NCBI RefSeq assembly: GCF_014202645.1 | Contig: NZ_JACHHG010000006.1 | Coordinates: forward strand, 62,001 to 126,000 | From: Deinobacterium chartae | GTDB taxonomy: Bacteria; Deinococcota; Deinococci; Deinococcales; Deinococcaceae | Direction of reading: 5' to 3' | Length of the DNA: 64,000 nucleotides | Shown: one piece after another, positions 1 through 8,202 of the stretch | Numbering within the stretch: the first letter of the stretch is position 1 | How the letters are laid out: every line of letters begins with the position of its first letter | Made by a program: the position numbers and the translations under genes | The notes under the pieces: model-generated | Databases searched by the model: none | What the model saw: only the letters and a program-made list of their open reading frames with translations | Told to the model about the DNA's origin: nothing

Positions 1-1
1 C

Positions 2-1846
2 GGCGACAGCTTCGTGTGCGACGTGGTGCGCGACGTGCGGCTGCAGCGTCCCGAGGTGATCGTGACCATGTGGCCCGGGCCCGGCACGCACGGCCAGCAC
101 CAGATGGCGGCCCGCGCGGCCACTTTGGCCTTCGAGCACGCCGGTGACCCGAACTTCTGCCCGGACCTCACCAACAAAGAGTTCCTGCCGCCGTTCACCC
201 CGCTGAAGCTGTACTACTACCCCAACGACGCCAAGAGCGCCACGGTCGCCATTCCCACCGGCGACTACTCGCGCAGCGCCCGCATGCGCTACGCCGACCT
301 CAAGGAACTCGCCCTCACCAACTACCGCACCCAGGGCTACGACCAGTTCCGGGTCATTCCGGCCAAGGAGGCCGCCCCCGAGCGCTTTATGCTGGTGCGC
401 TCGCGCGTGCCGGTCCCCGAGACCGAAACGCACCTGCTCGAGGGCGCGGTCAAGGACGCCGCCACCTCCCCGGCGGGCGTGCGCCTCGAGGTCACCCCGG
501 CCGCGTACCAAGTCGGCCAGGGCGGCAGCGTGGACGTGACGGTGCGCTTCTTCAACGCCACCCCGCAGCCGATGCAGGGCGCGGCCCTGAGCCTGGCCGT
601 CCCCGAGGGCTTTACGGTCACGCCGGTGAGCGGCGCCGACGTGGGCACCCTCGAGGCGGGCAAGGAGGCGACCGCGGTCTTCCGCGTCTCCGCCACGGCG
701 GGTGCGGCCATCGATCAAGACGCGCGCCTCACCGCACGTTACAGCGCGCAGCAGGGCGGCCGGACGCTGGGCGGGGCCAACCAGGCGCACGTGCGTGCGG
801 TGGCGGGCGTGCAGGTCAGCTTCAAGCCCACCTTCGACGTGGCCGCCTACCAGGACTTCGCGCGGCAGACCCACACCGAATGGGTGATCGGTTCGCTGCC
901 CACCCGCCTGCCCCTGATCATCGGGCAGGACAACGAGGTGGCCCTGCAGGTCACCAACCGGGGCGGCAGCGCGGCCCGGGGCACCGTAACCCTCGAGCTG
1001 CCCAAGGGCATCACCGCCAGCGGGAATCTCGCTTACGACCTCGAGGCGGGCAAATCCGCCGAGCTGAAAGTGACCTTGAACGTGGACCCCAGCGTGCTGC
1101 CCGAAGGTCGCCAGTCGGCGCTGGTGCCGCTCAAGGCGGGCGGCCAGGGGATCTCCGGTGACCTCGCCAACGTCTACGCGCTGCCTGCCCTGACGCTGCC
1201 GCGCGTCACGGGTGCCCCCAAGATCGACGGGGACCTCTCGGACATGGCGCAGCTCGCGCAGGGCCGCATCAACCCGGTGGACCTGTGGTGGCGCAAACAG
1301 CCCGACTCGGCCGCCGACTCGAGTGCGAACTTCTTCGCGGGCTGGGACGCCGACTTCCTGTACGTCGGCGTGCGGGTCAACGACGACGCCGTGGTGTGCA
1401 ACATCGCCCCGGACGACGTCAAGGCCCAGCTGCGTTCGGATGCCGTCGGCGTCACGGTGGATCCCTCGGGCGCCTCGAGGGACACCTCCACCACCCTGAT
1501 GGCCGCCGCCTTCCCCTGCACCACCGCCGGTTTTGGCGCGCGCGGTTTCCGCGACGCCGACGCCAACCAGGGCCTGATGGAGGACACCGCCCCGGGCATG
1601 GAGGTCGCCTCGAGGCGAACCGACACCGGGTACGACATCGAGTTCAAGATTCCCTGGAAGGCCATGCCCTCGCAGCCGCAGCCGGGCAGCACCCTGGGCC
1701 TGAACGTGGTGGTGTACGACGGCGACCTCAAAGACGCCCGCGTAGGCGCCAACATCTCCGAGAGCGGCCTGGCCTGGGCGGCCTTCTCGTGGGGCGGCAA
1801 ACAGGCGCTGCCTTACCTGTGGCCACGGGTTACACTCGGTCAGTAG
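2..1846 (+). CDS. PIG-L (LmbE-like) deacetylase with C-terminal Ig-like and CBM9/DOMON-like domains, 5' truncated
   Basis: The reading frame is open to the left edge, so the true start and the N-terminal zinc-binding motif of the PIG-L domain are missing. The first ~140 visible residues match the end of a PIG-L N-deacetylase, including an H-G-Q-H pair at the place of the usual HPDH metal motif. They are followed by two Ig-like beta repeats (roughly 145-400) of the NEW3/NPCBM-associated type, and from about 405 a CBM9/DOMON-like fold starting at PKIDGDLSD. This architecture suggests a secreted enzyme that removes acetyl groups from a bound carbohydrate. It lies 51 bp upstream of a sugar-binding protein gene on the same strand, so it probably belongs to the same operon. 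The substrate is unknown. Confidence 0.75.
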   Translation, partial: GDSFVCDVVRDVRLQRPEVIVTMWPGPGTHGQHQMAARAATLAFEHAGDPNFCPDLTNKEFLPPFTPLKLYYYPNDAKSATVAIPTGDYSRSARMRYADLKELALTNYRTQGYDQFRVIPAKEAAPERFMLVRSRVPVPETETHLLEGAVKDAATSPAGVRLEVTPAAYQVGQGGSVDVTVRFFNATPQPMQGAALSLAVPEGFTVTPVSGADVGTLEAGKEATAVFRVSATAGAAIDQDARLTARYSAQQGGRTLGGANQAHVRAVAGVQVSFKPTFDVAAYQDFARQTHTEWVIGSLPTRLPLIIGQDNEVALQVTNRGGSAARGTVTLELPKGITASGNLAYDLEAGKSAELKVTLNVDPSVLPEGRQSALVPLKAGGQGISGDLANVYALPALTLPRVTGAPKIDGDLSDMAQLAQGRINPVDLWWRKQPDSAADSSANFFAGWDADFLYVGVRVNDDAVVCNIAPDDVKAQLRSDAVGVTVDPSGASRDTSTTLMAAAFPCTTAGFGARGFRDADANQGLMEDTAPGMEVASRRTDTGYDIEFKIPWKAMPSQPQPGSTLGLNVVVYDGDLKDARVGANISESGLAWAAFSWGGKQALPYLWPRVTLGQ

Positions 1847-1867
1847 TCCGTAAAAAAAGTCTCTTTC

Positions 1868-1881
1868 GCCCCACCTGGGGC
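1868..1881 (+). other. Small hairpin just before the solute-binding protein RBS
   Basis: A 6-bp stem GCCCCA/TGGGGC with a 2-nt loop lies immediately upstream of the strong ribosome-binding site CCGGAGGAAG. A short A-run (GTAAAAAAAG) precedes it. It may be a processing or stability element between the deacetylase and the binding-protein gene. No T-tract follows, so I do not call it a terminator. Confidence 0.3.
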
Positions 1882-1897
1882 AAATCCGGAGGAAGTT

Positions 1898-3151
1898 ATG
1901 AAGATCAACCGTAACATGCTGGCCCTCTCTGCCCTGCTGTTCGGCGCTGCCCAGGCAGCCCCGGTCACCATCACCTACTGGCAGTACGACTTCGCCTCGA
2001 AGGTCACCACCGTCAACAACCTGATCAAGCAGTTCGAGGCGGCCAACCCCGACATCAAGGTCAAGCACGAGACCTTCCCGTACGACGCTTTCAACCAGAA
2101 GGTCGCGACCTCGGTCCCGGCCGGCCAGGGTCCGGACGTGGTGAACCTGTTCTACGGCTGGCTGCCGCAGTACGTGGAGGCGGGCTACCTGCAGCCGCTG
2201 CCCGAGAAGGACTTCCCGGCCAAGGCCCTCGAGAAGGACTTCGCGCCGATGGTCAAGGCCTCCAAGCTCGACGGCAAGTACTGGGCGCTGCCCACCGCCG
2301 TGCGCTCGCTGGCCGTGTTCTACAACAAGGACCTGTTCAAGCAGGCCGGCGTCAAGAACCCGCCCAAGACCTGGGACGAGTTCATCTCGGTGGCCTCCAA
2401 GATCGTCAAGGGCCAGCCGCCGCGCTTCCAGCAGCTGGGCTTCGGCATCCAGCCGGACGGCCAGGACTACCACGTGGTGCGCGAGGTGCTGATCCGCCAG
2501 TTCGGCGGCGCGCCTTACAGCGCCGACAACAAGAAGGCCACCTACAACTCCGCCGCCGGCGTGAAGGCCCTGACCTTCTACACCGACATGGCCACCAAGC
2601 AGAAGCTGGGGATCCCCAACTTCTTCCCCGGCAACAACTCGTACCGTGACGCCTTCATCGCCGGCAAGGTCGGCATGATCATCGACGGCTCCTTCGCGGT
2701 CGGCACCATCAAGAACGGCGCCAAGTTCGACTGGGGTGTGGCTCCGCTGCCCACCCTCACGGCCGGCGGCCTGCGCTCGAACTTCGGCTCGTACTGGGCT
2801 AACGGCATCACCAAGAACGCCAAGGGCGAGAAGCTCGAGGCCGCCGTCAAGTTCATGAAGTTCATGACCTCCGAAGCGGTGATGCGCGAGTGGCTCAACA
2901 CCGTGGGCGAGATCCCGGCCCGCACTTCGCTGGCGCAAGATCCCAAGCTGCGCAAGGACCCGGTCTTCGGGGCCTTCATCTCCAGCCTGCCTTTTGCCAA
3001 GGCGACTTTCTTCGTGGACGAGGCCGGTCAGCGCAAGGTGTGGCTCGACGCGATCAACTCGGTGATCTTGCAGAACGGCGACCCGGCCAAGGCCCTGGCC
3101 AAGGCGCAAGCCGACGAGCAGAAGATCCTGGACGGCTACTACAAGAAGTGA
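1898..3151 (+). CDS. ABC transporter sugar-binding protein (family 1 extracellular solute-binding protein)
   Basis: This 417-residue protein begins with a signal peptide (MKINRN, then a hydrophobic stretch ending near AAQA at ~20) and continues PVTITYWQYDF, the usual first beta strand of family 1 solute-binding proteins. Length and motifs fit a maltose/oligosaccharide type (for example WALPTAVRSLAVFYNKDLF near 128-146 and a GKVGMIIDGS segment). No lipobox cysteine is visible. The start is supported by GGAGG seven bases before the ATG. Two permease genes follow, but no ABC ATPase is encoded nearby, so it likely uses a shared ATPase elsewhere. With PIG-L genes on both sides, an N-acetylated sugar is the likely ligand, which is an inference. 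Confidence 0.9.
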   Translation: MKINRNMLALSALLFGAAQAAPVTITYWQYDFASKVTTVNNLIKQFEAANPDIKVKHETFPYDAFNQKVATSVPAGQGPDVVNLFYGWLPQYVEAGYLQPLPEKDFPAKALEKDFAPMVKASKLDGKYWALPTAVRSLAVFYNKDLFKQAGVKNPPKTWDEFISVASKIVKGQPPRFQQLGFGIQPDGQDYHVVREVLIRQFGGAPYSADNKKATYNSAAGVKALTFYTDMATKQKLGIPNFFPGNNSYRDAFIAGKVGMIIDGSFAVGTIKNGAKFDWGVAPLPTLTAGGLRSNFGSYWANGITKNAKGEKLEAAVKFMKFMTSEAVMREWLNTVGEIPARTSLAQDPKLRKDPVFGAFISSLPFAKATFFVDEAGQRKVWLDAINSVILQNGDPAKALAKAQADEQKILDGYYKK

Positions 3152-3158
3152 GCGCTCT

Positions 3159-3185
3159 GCCCGGGGCGCGGCTTGCGCCCCGGGC
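3159..3185 (+). other. Intercistronic hairpin between binding protein and permeases
   Basis: A perfect 11-bp GC stem (GCCCGGGGCGC paired with GCGCCCCGGGC) with a 5-nt loop begins 8 bases after the stop codon. There is no T-tract. Such hairpins after binding-protein genes usually protect the 3' end of the abundant upstream transcript and reduce permease expression. The 200-bp spacing to the first permease fits this role. Confidence 0.6.
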
Positions 3186-3353
3186 AAGCGGAACGCGTTG
3201 CAGTGAAAGGCACAGCGCTGGAGTCGAAGTATCTGGGCGTGCAGTTTCTCCCGGGTTCACCGACGAAAGCGCTTCGCCATTCCCGCACCGCGCCCCCTTT
3301 CTCAGAAACGGAACCAACGTGAACACAATCCTTTCCCTTCCTGGTGGCCCGCT

Positions 3354-4280
3354 TTGACTCCCTCGAGCGCGACGACTTCGCAGCCGCGCAAGGGGCTCAG
3401 CATGCGCCAGCGGCGGGCGATCACCGCCTACAGCTTTCTGGCCATCCCGCTGGTGTTCTTCCTGGTGGTGCGCTTCCTGCCCACGCTGAGTGCCTTTCAG
3501 CTCTCGCTGTTCGAGTGGAACATCCTCTCGGAGAACAAGCCCTTCGTGGGTGCCGAGAACTACCAGCGCCTGCTGAGCGACACCAACTTTCACAAGTCGC
3601 TGCTCAACACGGTGTACTACACCCTGATCGGCGTGCCCGCCCAGCTGATCTTGGGTCTGGTCATCGCGCTGCTGCTCGAGCGCATCACCTTCGTGCGCGG
3701 TCTGCTGCGCGCCCTGTACTTCGCACCCTACGTCACCCCGGTGGTGGCCGCCGCGTGGGTGTGGCAGTGGCTGCTCTCGCCCAACTTTGGCCCGATCAAC
3801 GGCCTGCTGGTCGAACTGGGCCTGCCCCCGCAGGGCTTCCTCACCTCGCCGGCGCAGGCCCTGCCCTCGGCCGCGGCACTGGTGGTGTGGCAGAACCTGG
3901 GCTTCCAGATCGTGATCTTCCTGGCCGGCCTCTCGGCCATTCCGCGCAGCCTGTACGAGGCGGCCGCCATTGACGGTGCTACCGGAAGTCAGCGCTTCTG
4001 GCGCATCACCCTGCCGCTGCTGAACCCCACGCTGGTGTTCTCGATCGTGACCGGCACCATCTCGTACCTGCAGCTCTTTACCCAGGTCGTGAACCTGAAC
4101 TTCACCGACCAGGGCGGACCGCTCGGCTCGACTCTGAGTGTCGCCGTCTACATCTACCAGATGGCCTTCGGCCGCTACCAGATGGGGTACGCCAGCGCCA
4201 TCACCGTGGTGCTGTTCGTGATCATCCTGATCATCACCCTGCTGCAGCTGCGCTTTCTCACCAAGAGGATCGAGTACTGA
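3354..4280 (+). CDS. ABC sugar transporter permease, MalF/UgpA-like
   Basis: An integral membrane protein of 308 residues with about six transmembrane segments, homologous to MalF/UgpA-type inner membrane subunits. The cytoplasmic EAA loop is clear near residues 202-227 (EAAAIDGATGSQRFWRITLP), the site that docks with the ABC ATPase. The TTG at 3354 gives an N-terminus of MTPSSATTSQPRKG; the ATG at 3402 (MRQRRAIT), with AAGGGG upstream, is an equally good or better start and would shorten the protein by 16 residues. The stop overlaps the next permease start by one base (TGATG), so the two are translationally coupled. Confidence 0.9.
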   Translation: MTPSSATTSQPRKGLSMRQRRAITAYSFLAIPLVFFLVVRFLPTLSAFQLSLFEWNILSENKPFVGAENYQRLLSDTNFHKSLLNTVYYTLIGVPAQLILGLVIALLLERITFVRGLLRALYFAPYVTPVVAAAWVWQWLLSPNFGPINGLLVELGLPPQGFLTSPAQALPSAAALVVWQNLGFQIVIFLAGLSAIPRSLYEAAAIDGATGSQRFWRITLPLLNPTLVFSIVTGTISYLQLFTQVVNLNFTDQGGPLGSTLSVAVYIYQMAFGRYQMGYASAITVVLFVIILIITLLQLRFLTKRIEY

Positions 4281-5098
4281 TGCGCGCCTCCAAGCTCTCC
4301 ACTTCCCTGGCCTACCTCGTGCTGCTCGCCGGTGCGATCCTGGTGGTCTTTCCGTTCGCCTGGATGATCCTCACCAGCCTCAAGCCCTTCGCCGAGCTGT
4401 TCAACCTGACCTTCTGGCCCGAGGATCCTACGCTGGACAACTTCCGGCAGGTGCTGGGCGAGACGGCCTTCTTGCGCTGGTTCGGCAACTCGCTGCTGAT
4501 CGCGGCGATCACCACCGTCAGCGTGCTGTTTTTCGACTCGCTGGTGGGCTACACCCTGGCCAAGTTCGACTTTCCCGGCAAGAACATCGTGTTCGTGCTG
4601 ATCTTGTCCACCCTGATGATCCCCACCGAGATGCTGATCATTCCCTGGTACGTCGGGGTGGTGGATCTGCAGCTGACCAACACCTACTTCTCGATCCTGT
4701 TCCCCGGACTGATGTCGGCCTTCGGTGTGTTCCTGATGCGCCAGTTCTTCGACGCGGTGCCCAACGACATCATCGACGCGGCCCGCATCGACGGCATGCA
4801 CGAGTTCGGCGTGTTCTGGCGCGTGGCCCTGCCGCTGGTGCGCCCGGCCCTCTCGAGCCTGGCGATCTTCACCTTCCTGGGTAACTGGAACGCCTTCTTG
4901 TGGCCGCTGGTGGTCATCCAGAAGCCCGAGCTGCGCACGCTGCCGGTGGGTGTCGCGCTGTTTTCGGGCGAAGCCGGAACGCAGTGGGGCCTGATCATGG
5001 CCGCTTCCGCGCTCGCCGTGATCCCGGTGCTGATCGTATTCGCCATCTTCCAGCGACAGATCATCGAAGGCATCGCACTTACGGGAGTCAAAGGATGA
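4280..5098 (+). CDS. ABC sugar transporter permease, MalG/UgpE-like
   Basis: The second permease has 272 residues, six predicted transmembrane segments and an EAA loop at about 170-195 (DAARIDGMHEFGVFWRVALP). It pairs with the upstream permease to form the membrane channel of a carbohydrate importer. Its start overlaps the previous stop by one base, and its own stop overlaps the ATG of the next gene (ATGA), so transport and the downstream deacetylase are co-translated. Confidence 0.92.
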   Translation: MRASKLSTSLAYLVLLAGAILVVFPFAWMILTSLKPFAELFNLTFWPEDPTLDNFRQVLGETAFLRWFGNSLLIAAITTVSVLFFDSLVGYTLAKFDFPGKNIVFVLILSTLMIPTEMLIIPWYVGVVDLQLTNTYFSILFPGLMSAFGVFLMRQFFDAVPNDIIDAARIDGMHEFGVFWRVALPLVRPALSSLAIFTFLGNWNAFLWPLVVIQKPELRTLPVGVALFSGEAGTQWGLIMAASALAVIPVLIVFAIFQRQIIEGIALTGVKG

Positions 5099-5943
5099 AA
5101 CCGGACCCCATCCGCAACCGTCCCTCGCTGCTGGCCGTTTTCGCTCATCCCGACGACGAGGCCTTCCGCTGCGGCGGTACCCTGGCGCGCTACGCCGCAC
5201 AGGGTGTGCGGGTTACCCTGGCCTGCACCACCCGCGGCGAGGCCGGCAAGATCACCGACCCTGCGCTGGGCGAGGTGGAAGACATAGGCATCCTGCGCGA
5301 AGCGGAGCTGCGCGACGCCTGCCGCCACCTGGGCATCGACGAACCGGTGTTCTTGGGCTACCGTGACTCGGGCCGGGGCGAACGCCTGCGCAAGGACGAT
5401 CCGCTCGCCTCGATCAACGCCGACCCCATCGAGATGGAAGCCCGCATCCTCGAGGTGATCGAGCGCGTGCGCCCGCAGGTGATGCTCACCTTCGACCCGC
5501 ACGGCATCTACGGCCACCCGGACCACCTGGCGGTGCACCGCGCGGCCACCGCCGCGTTCCACTCGGCCGGGCGCTTTCCGGATCCGCCGAGGCGGCTGTT
5601 TTACACCGCCCAGACCTTCGAGGAGATGCAGCGCCTGCAGACCGAGGGCGGCCTGGGCGTGCTCGCGGGCCTCGAGCCGCCCACTTACGGGGTCAGCGAG
5701 GACACCATCGCCGCGCGCATCGACGTGGCCGAGTTCGCGGCGCGCAAGCGCGCGGGCCTGCGGGCCCACCGCTCGCAGACCGGGCCGCTCTCCACGCTGG
5801 GCACCATGCCCGAGGCGGCCACCGCCCCGCTGTACGCCCGCGAGACCTTCTCGCTGGGCGGGTCCAGAGGCCCCATTCCCAACTGGCCCCTAGAGGACTT
5901 CTTCGAGGGCCTCGAGTTCGCACATGAGGCGGCCAGCGCGTGA
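5095..5943 (+). CDS. PIG-L/LmbE family N-deacetylase, cytoplasmic
   Basis: This 282-residue protein carries the zinc-binding PIG-L motif AHPDDE at residues 17-22 and the second motif GHPDH near 140, both hallmarks of LmbE-like N-acetylglucosaminyl deacetylases (MshB, BshB, Mca and PIG-L). There is no signal peptide, so it acts in the cytoplasm. The ATG is chosen because it overlaps the permease stop (ATGA). Its position between sugar permeases and a PfkB kinase suggests it deacetylates an imported N-acetylated sugar. A role as bacillithiol deacetylase (BshB) or conjugate amidase is an alternative because bshC is in the same window, but the operon context favours sugar catabolism. Confidence 0.85.
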   Translation: MKPDPIRNRPSLLAVFAHPDDEAFRCGGTLARYAAQGVRVTLACTTRGEAGKITDPALGEVEDIGILREAELRDACRHLGIDEPVFLGYRDSGRGERLRKDDPLASINADPIEMEARILEVIERVRPQVMLTFDPHGIYGHPDHLAVHRAATAAFHSAGRFPDPPRRLFYTAQTFEEMQRLQTEGGLGVLAGLEPPTYGVSEDTIAARIDVAEFAARKRAGLRAHRSQTGPLSTLGTMPEAATAPLYARETFSLGGSRGPIPNWPLEDFFEGLEFAHEAASA

Positions 5944-6857
5944 TCACCGTGATCGGCAATGCCAACGTTGACCTGGTGCTCGGTCCGCACGACCGCTGGC
6001 CCGAGGTCGGAACCGAGGCGCTGGTGGAGCACTGCGAGTTCCGCCCGGGCGGTTCGGCGGCCAACTCGCTGCTGGCCCTTTACGGCCTGGGGGCGAACGC
6101 GGCCTTCGTGTGCGGGCGCGGCTCGGACGCGCTGGGCGACCTGCTCGAGCGCGAACTGAGCGGCGGGCCGGGCGTGTGGCTGCGCCCGCAGGTCCCCACC
6201 TCGGTCTCGGTGGGCCTGACCCATGCCTCGGGCGAACGCACCTTCTTCTCGTACCTGGGGCACCTGGCCGAAATGGACCTCGAGGAAACCCTGGAGGCTC
6301 TGGACACGCTGCGGCCCCAGGGGTTCGCGCTGGTGGCCGGGGCCTTTCTGACCCCGCGCCTCGAGGCACGCTATCCCGAGCTGCTCGCCGCGCTGCACGC
6401 GCGGGGGTTGCAAGTCGCCCTGGACCCGGGCTGGCCCCCGGCCGGATTCACGGCGGCGGTGCGCGCACAGCTGCTGTCGTGGCTGCCCCGGGTGGACCAC
6501 CTGCTGATCAACGAGGCCGAGGCGGCTGCCCTCAGCGGTCACCGCGACCTCGAGGCGGCAGCGGGCGCCCTGCTGCCGCAGCTGGCGGGGGGCACGCTGG
6601 TCATCAAGCGCGGCGCGACGGGTGCCAGCGCCTGGAACGCGCAGGGACGCCGCGACGTGCGCGCCCCGCGCGTGACCGTGGTGGATACGGTGGGAGCGGG
6701 CGACAGCTTCAACGCCGCCTACCTGTGGGCGCTCGACCGGGGCCAGAGCCTCGAGGCGGCGCTGGAGGCCGGGGTGCGCTGCGCCTCGCGCGCCATTTCG
6801 ACCTCCCCGCGCAGCTACGCCCCGGTAGACGTGGAAGAGCCTTCCTCGCAGCTCTAA
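5940..6857 (+). CDS. PfkB-family carbohydrate kinase
   Basis: The product (305 residues) is a ribokinase-like sugar kinase. It has the N-terminal glycine-rich sugar-binding segment (GNANVDLVLG, then RPGGSAANS) and the C-terminal PfkB signature with anion hole and catalytic Asp (DTVGAGDSFNAAY, near 250-262). The GTG start overlaps the deacetylase stop (GTGA). As the last gene of the operon it probably phosphorylates the sugar produced by import and deacetylation. The exact substrate (a hexose, amino sugar or ribose-like sugar) cannot be read from the sequence. Confidence 0.9.
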   Translation: MITVIGNANVDLVLGPHDRWPEVGTEALVEHCEFRPGGSAANSLLALYGLGANAAFVCGRGSDALGDLLERELSGGPGVWLRPQVPTSVSVGLTHASGERTFFSYLGHLAEMDLEETLEALDTLRPQGFALVAGAFLTPRLEARYPELLAALHARGLQVALDPGWPPAGFTAAVRAQLLSWLPRVDHLLINEAEAAALSGHRDLEAAAGALLPQLAGGTLVIKRGATGASAWNAQGRRDVRAPRVTVVDTVGAGDSFNAAYLWALDRGQSLEAALEAGVRCASRAISTSPRSYAPVDVEEPSSQL

Positions 6858-6863
6858 GCATCG

Positions 6864-6914
6864 GCGCAAGGGTGAGGGGCCGCTCCCCCGGGGAGCGGCC
6901 CCTCACCCTTGCGC
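6864..6914. terminator. 24-bp perfect hairpin between convergent genes
   Basis: Positions 6864-6887 pair perfectly with 6891-6914 around a CCG loop. It lies between the kinase gene and the convergent OsmC gene and likely ends transcription from both sides. Neither side has a long T-tract. Confidence 0.7.
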
Positions 6915-6915
6915 T

Positions 6916-7410
6916 TCAGGCACCCGTGAGCGCCGGCTCGAGGTAGCTCCAGCTTCCCCGCGTCTCGACCACGGTTCGGACCGAGTTCGCCAGAAAGCAC
7001 TCGTCGTGCGCCTCGCGGTGCAGCTCCGCCACGGCGGCCTCGTCCGGGCGCAGCGTGCCGGAGAACAGCACCTGCGGGCGCAGGGTCACGCGGGAGATCA
7101 CCGCCTTTCCGGCCTCGTTCGGCTCCATAACACCCACCGCCTCGTCCTGGTAGCGCTCCACGCAGAACCCCCGGCGCGCGGCGGCGAACAGGAATCCCAG
7201 CATGTGGCAGCTCGAGAGCGCGGCGACGTAGGCTTCCTCGGGGTCAACGCCCGCAGGGTCCGAGTAGGGCAGCGGCACGACGTGCGGGGAGCTCGAGGCA
7301 GGCAGCTCGAGGCCACCGTCAAAGCTCCAGCGGTGCGCGCGGCTGTAACGGCGGTCCACGAACCGAGCTTGCTCGCGTTCCCAGCGGACGGTGGCGGTGT
7401 GATGCGACAT
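6916..7410 (-). CDS. OsmC/Ohr-family peroxiredoxin-like protein
   Basis: The 164-residue protein has both OsmC family cysteines: one in ALSSCHMLGFL (near 96) and one in HDECFLANS (near 140), the CxxxNS type motif. OsmC proteins reduce organic hydroperoxides with these thiols in the cytoplasm. The start ATG is one base after the stop of the upstream GntR gene, so the two are an operon and the regulator probably controls this gene. The longer open frame upstream overlaps the regulator and is not used. Confidence 0.85.
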   Translation of the reverse strand: MSHHTATVRWEREQARFVDRRYSRAHRWSFDGGLELPASSSPHVVPLPYSDPAGVDPEEAYVAALSSCHMLGFLFAAARRGFCVERYQDEAVGVMEPNEAGKAVISRVTLRPQVLFSGTLRPDEAAVAELHREAHDECFLANSVRTVVETRGSWSYLEPALTGA

Positions 7411-7411
7411 G

Positions 7412-8074
7412 TCAGACCTCCGGTGCGGCCTGCAGCGAGGCCAGGGTGAGCGTGGCGGTGTGCTCGAGGTGCGCGCGCAGTGCTCTTTGGGCAGCGTCTG
7501 GGTCACCGTGGCGCAGCGCGGCCAAGATGGCGCGGTGTTCGGCTCCCCATGTGCCGGCGTGCTGATTGGGGCGGAAAAGGCTGCGGTAAAAGCGGTTGAC
7601 CCGGGCACGCAGCGAAGCGGCCAGCGCCAGGCTGTGCGGGCGCGCGGCAGGCGCGTACAGCCCGTGGTGAAAGTCGCGGTCAAGTCGCAGCCACTCTTCT
7701 GGCTGGTCCTCGAGGTCGAGCTGCTGCTGGAGGACCTCGAGGCGGCGCAGCTCACGCTCGGTAAGCTGCGCCGCAGCGCGGGCGAGCAGGTCGGTCTCGA
7801 TCAGGACGCGCAGGTCGAAGAGCTCGCGCACCTCGTCCGCGTCGGGCGCGGTGACGAAAGCACCCCGGTTGGGGTGCACGACCAGCAACCCTTCGGCCTC
7901 GAGGTGTGCCAGGGCCTCGCGCACCGGCAGGCGGCTGACGCCGAAGCGGGCCGCCAGCTCTTCTTGGCGCAGCGCGGCTCCGGCAGGCAGGCGACCCAGG
8001 TCGATGTCGCGGCGCAGGGCCTCGGCGATGTGGCGTGCGGTGGGAAGCGCTGCAGCAGAACGGTCAGAGGACAC
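7412..8074 (-). CDS. GntR family (FadR/FCD subfamily) transcriptional regulator
   Basis: A 220-residue regulator. Residues ~13-75 form the winged HTH (HIAEALRRDIDLGRLPAGA, then SRLPVREALAHLEAEGLL) and ~80-215 the helical FCD ligand domain with metal-binding histidines (DRDFHHGLY; WGAEHRAILAALRHGD). The GTG start is chosen because a good promoter (TTGACC-16-TACAAT) ends five bases upstream, giving a leaderless transcript. A palindrome covering the -10 region suggests autoregulation. FCD regulators respond to carboxylic acids or related metabolites; the effector is unknown. Confidence 0.9.
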   Translation of the reverse strand: MSSDRSAAALPTARHIAEALRRDIDLGRLPAGAALRQEELAARFGVSRLPVREALAHLEAEGLLVVHPNRGAFVTAPDADEVRELFDLRVLIETDLLARAAAQLTERELRRLEVLQQQLDLEDQPEEWLRLDRDFHHGLYAPAARPHSLALAASLRARVNRFYRSLFRPNQHAGTWGAEHRAILAALRHGDPDAAQRALRAHLEHTATLTLASLQAAPEV

Positions 8075-8079
8075 GACTT

Positions 8080-8107
8080 ATTGTAAACATGTATCCAATT
8101 TGGTCAA
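8080..8107 (-). promoter_or_regulatory. Promoter and likely self-operator of the GntR-osmC operon
   Basis: On the minus strand there is TTGACC (8102-8107), a 16-bp spacer and TACAAT (8080-8085), five bases from the GTG start. The segment 8080-8099 is an imperfect palindrome (16 of 20 positions symmetric) centred on ACATGT, with ATTG/CAAT arms. It overlaps the -10 and spacer, the right place for autorepression by a GntR/FCD dimer. Confidence 0.65.
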
Positions 8108-8188
8108 GCCCACACCGCGGCAGCCGCGTCTGAAGGTCCGTTCAAGCCCGCGCGGCGGCGTGCAGCTCCGCCGCCGCCCCGGACTTGC

Positions 8189-8194
8189 TACACT
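8189..8194 (+). promoter_or_regulatory. -10 box TACACT, leaderless promoter of the methyltransferase
   Basis: TACACT ends eight bases before the ATG at 8203, and no Shine-Dalgarno sequence is present, so transcription should begin at or next to the start codon. Confidence 0.55.
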
Positions 8195-8202
8195 TGATCC
8201 GC

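Noticed and set aside
5095-5943. Assigning this PIG-L gene as bshB
   Set aside because: The bacillithiol deacetylase is possible by family, but the gene is coupled to sugar permeases and a sugar kinase, so the name was withheld.
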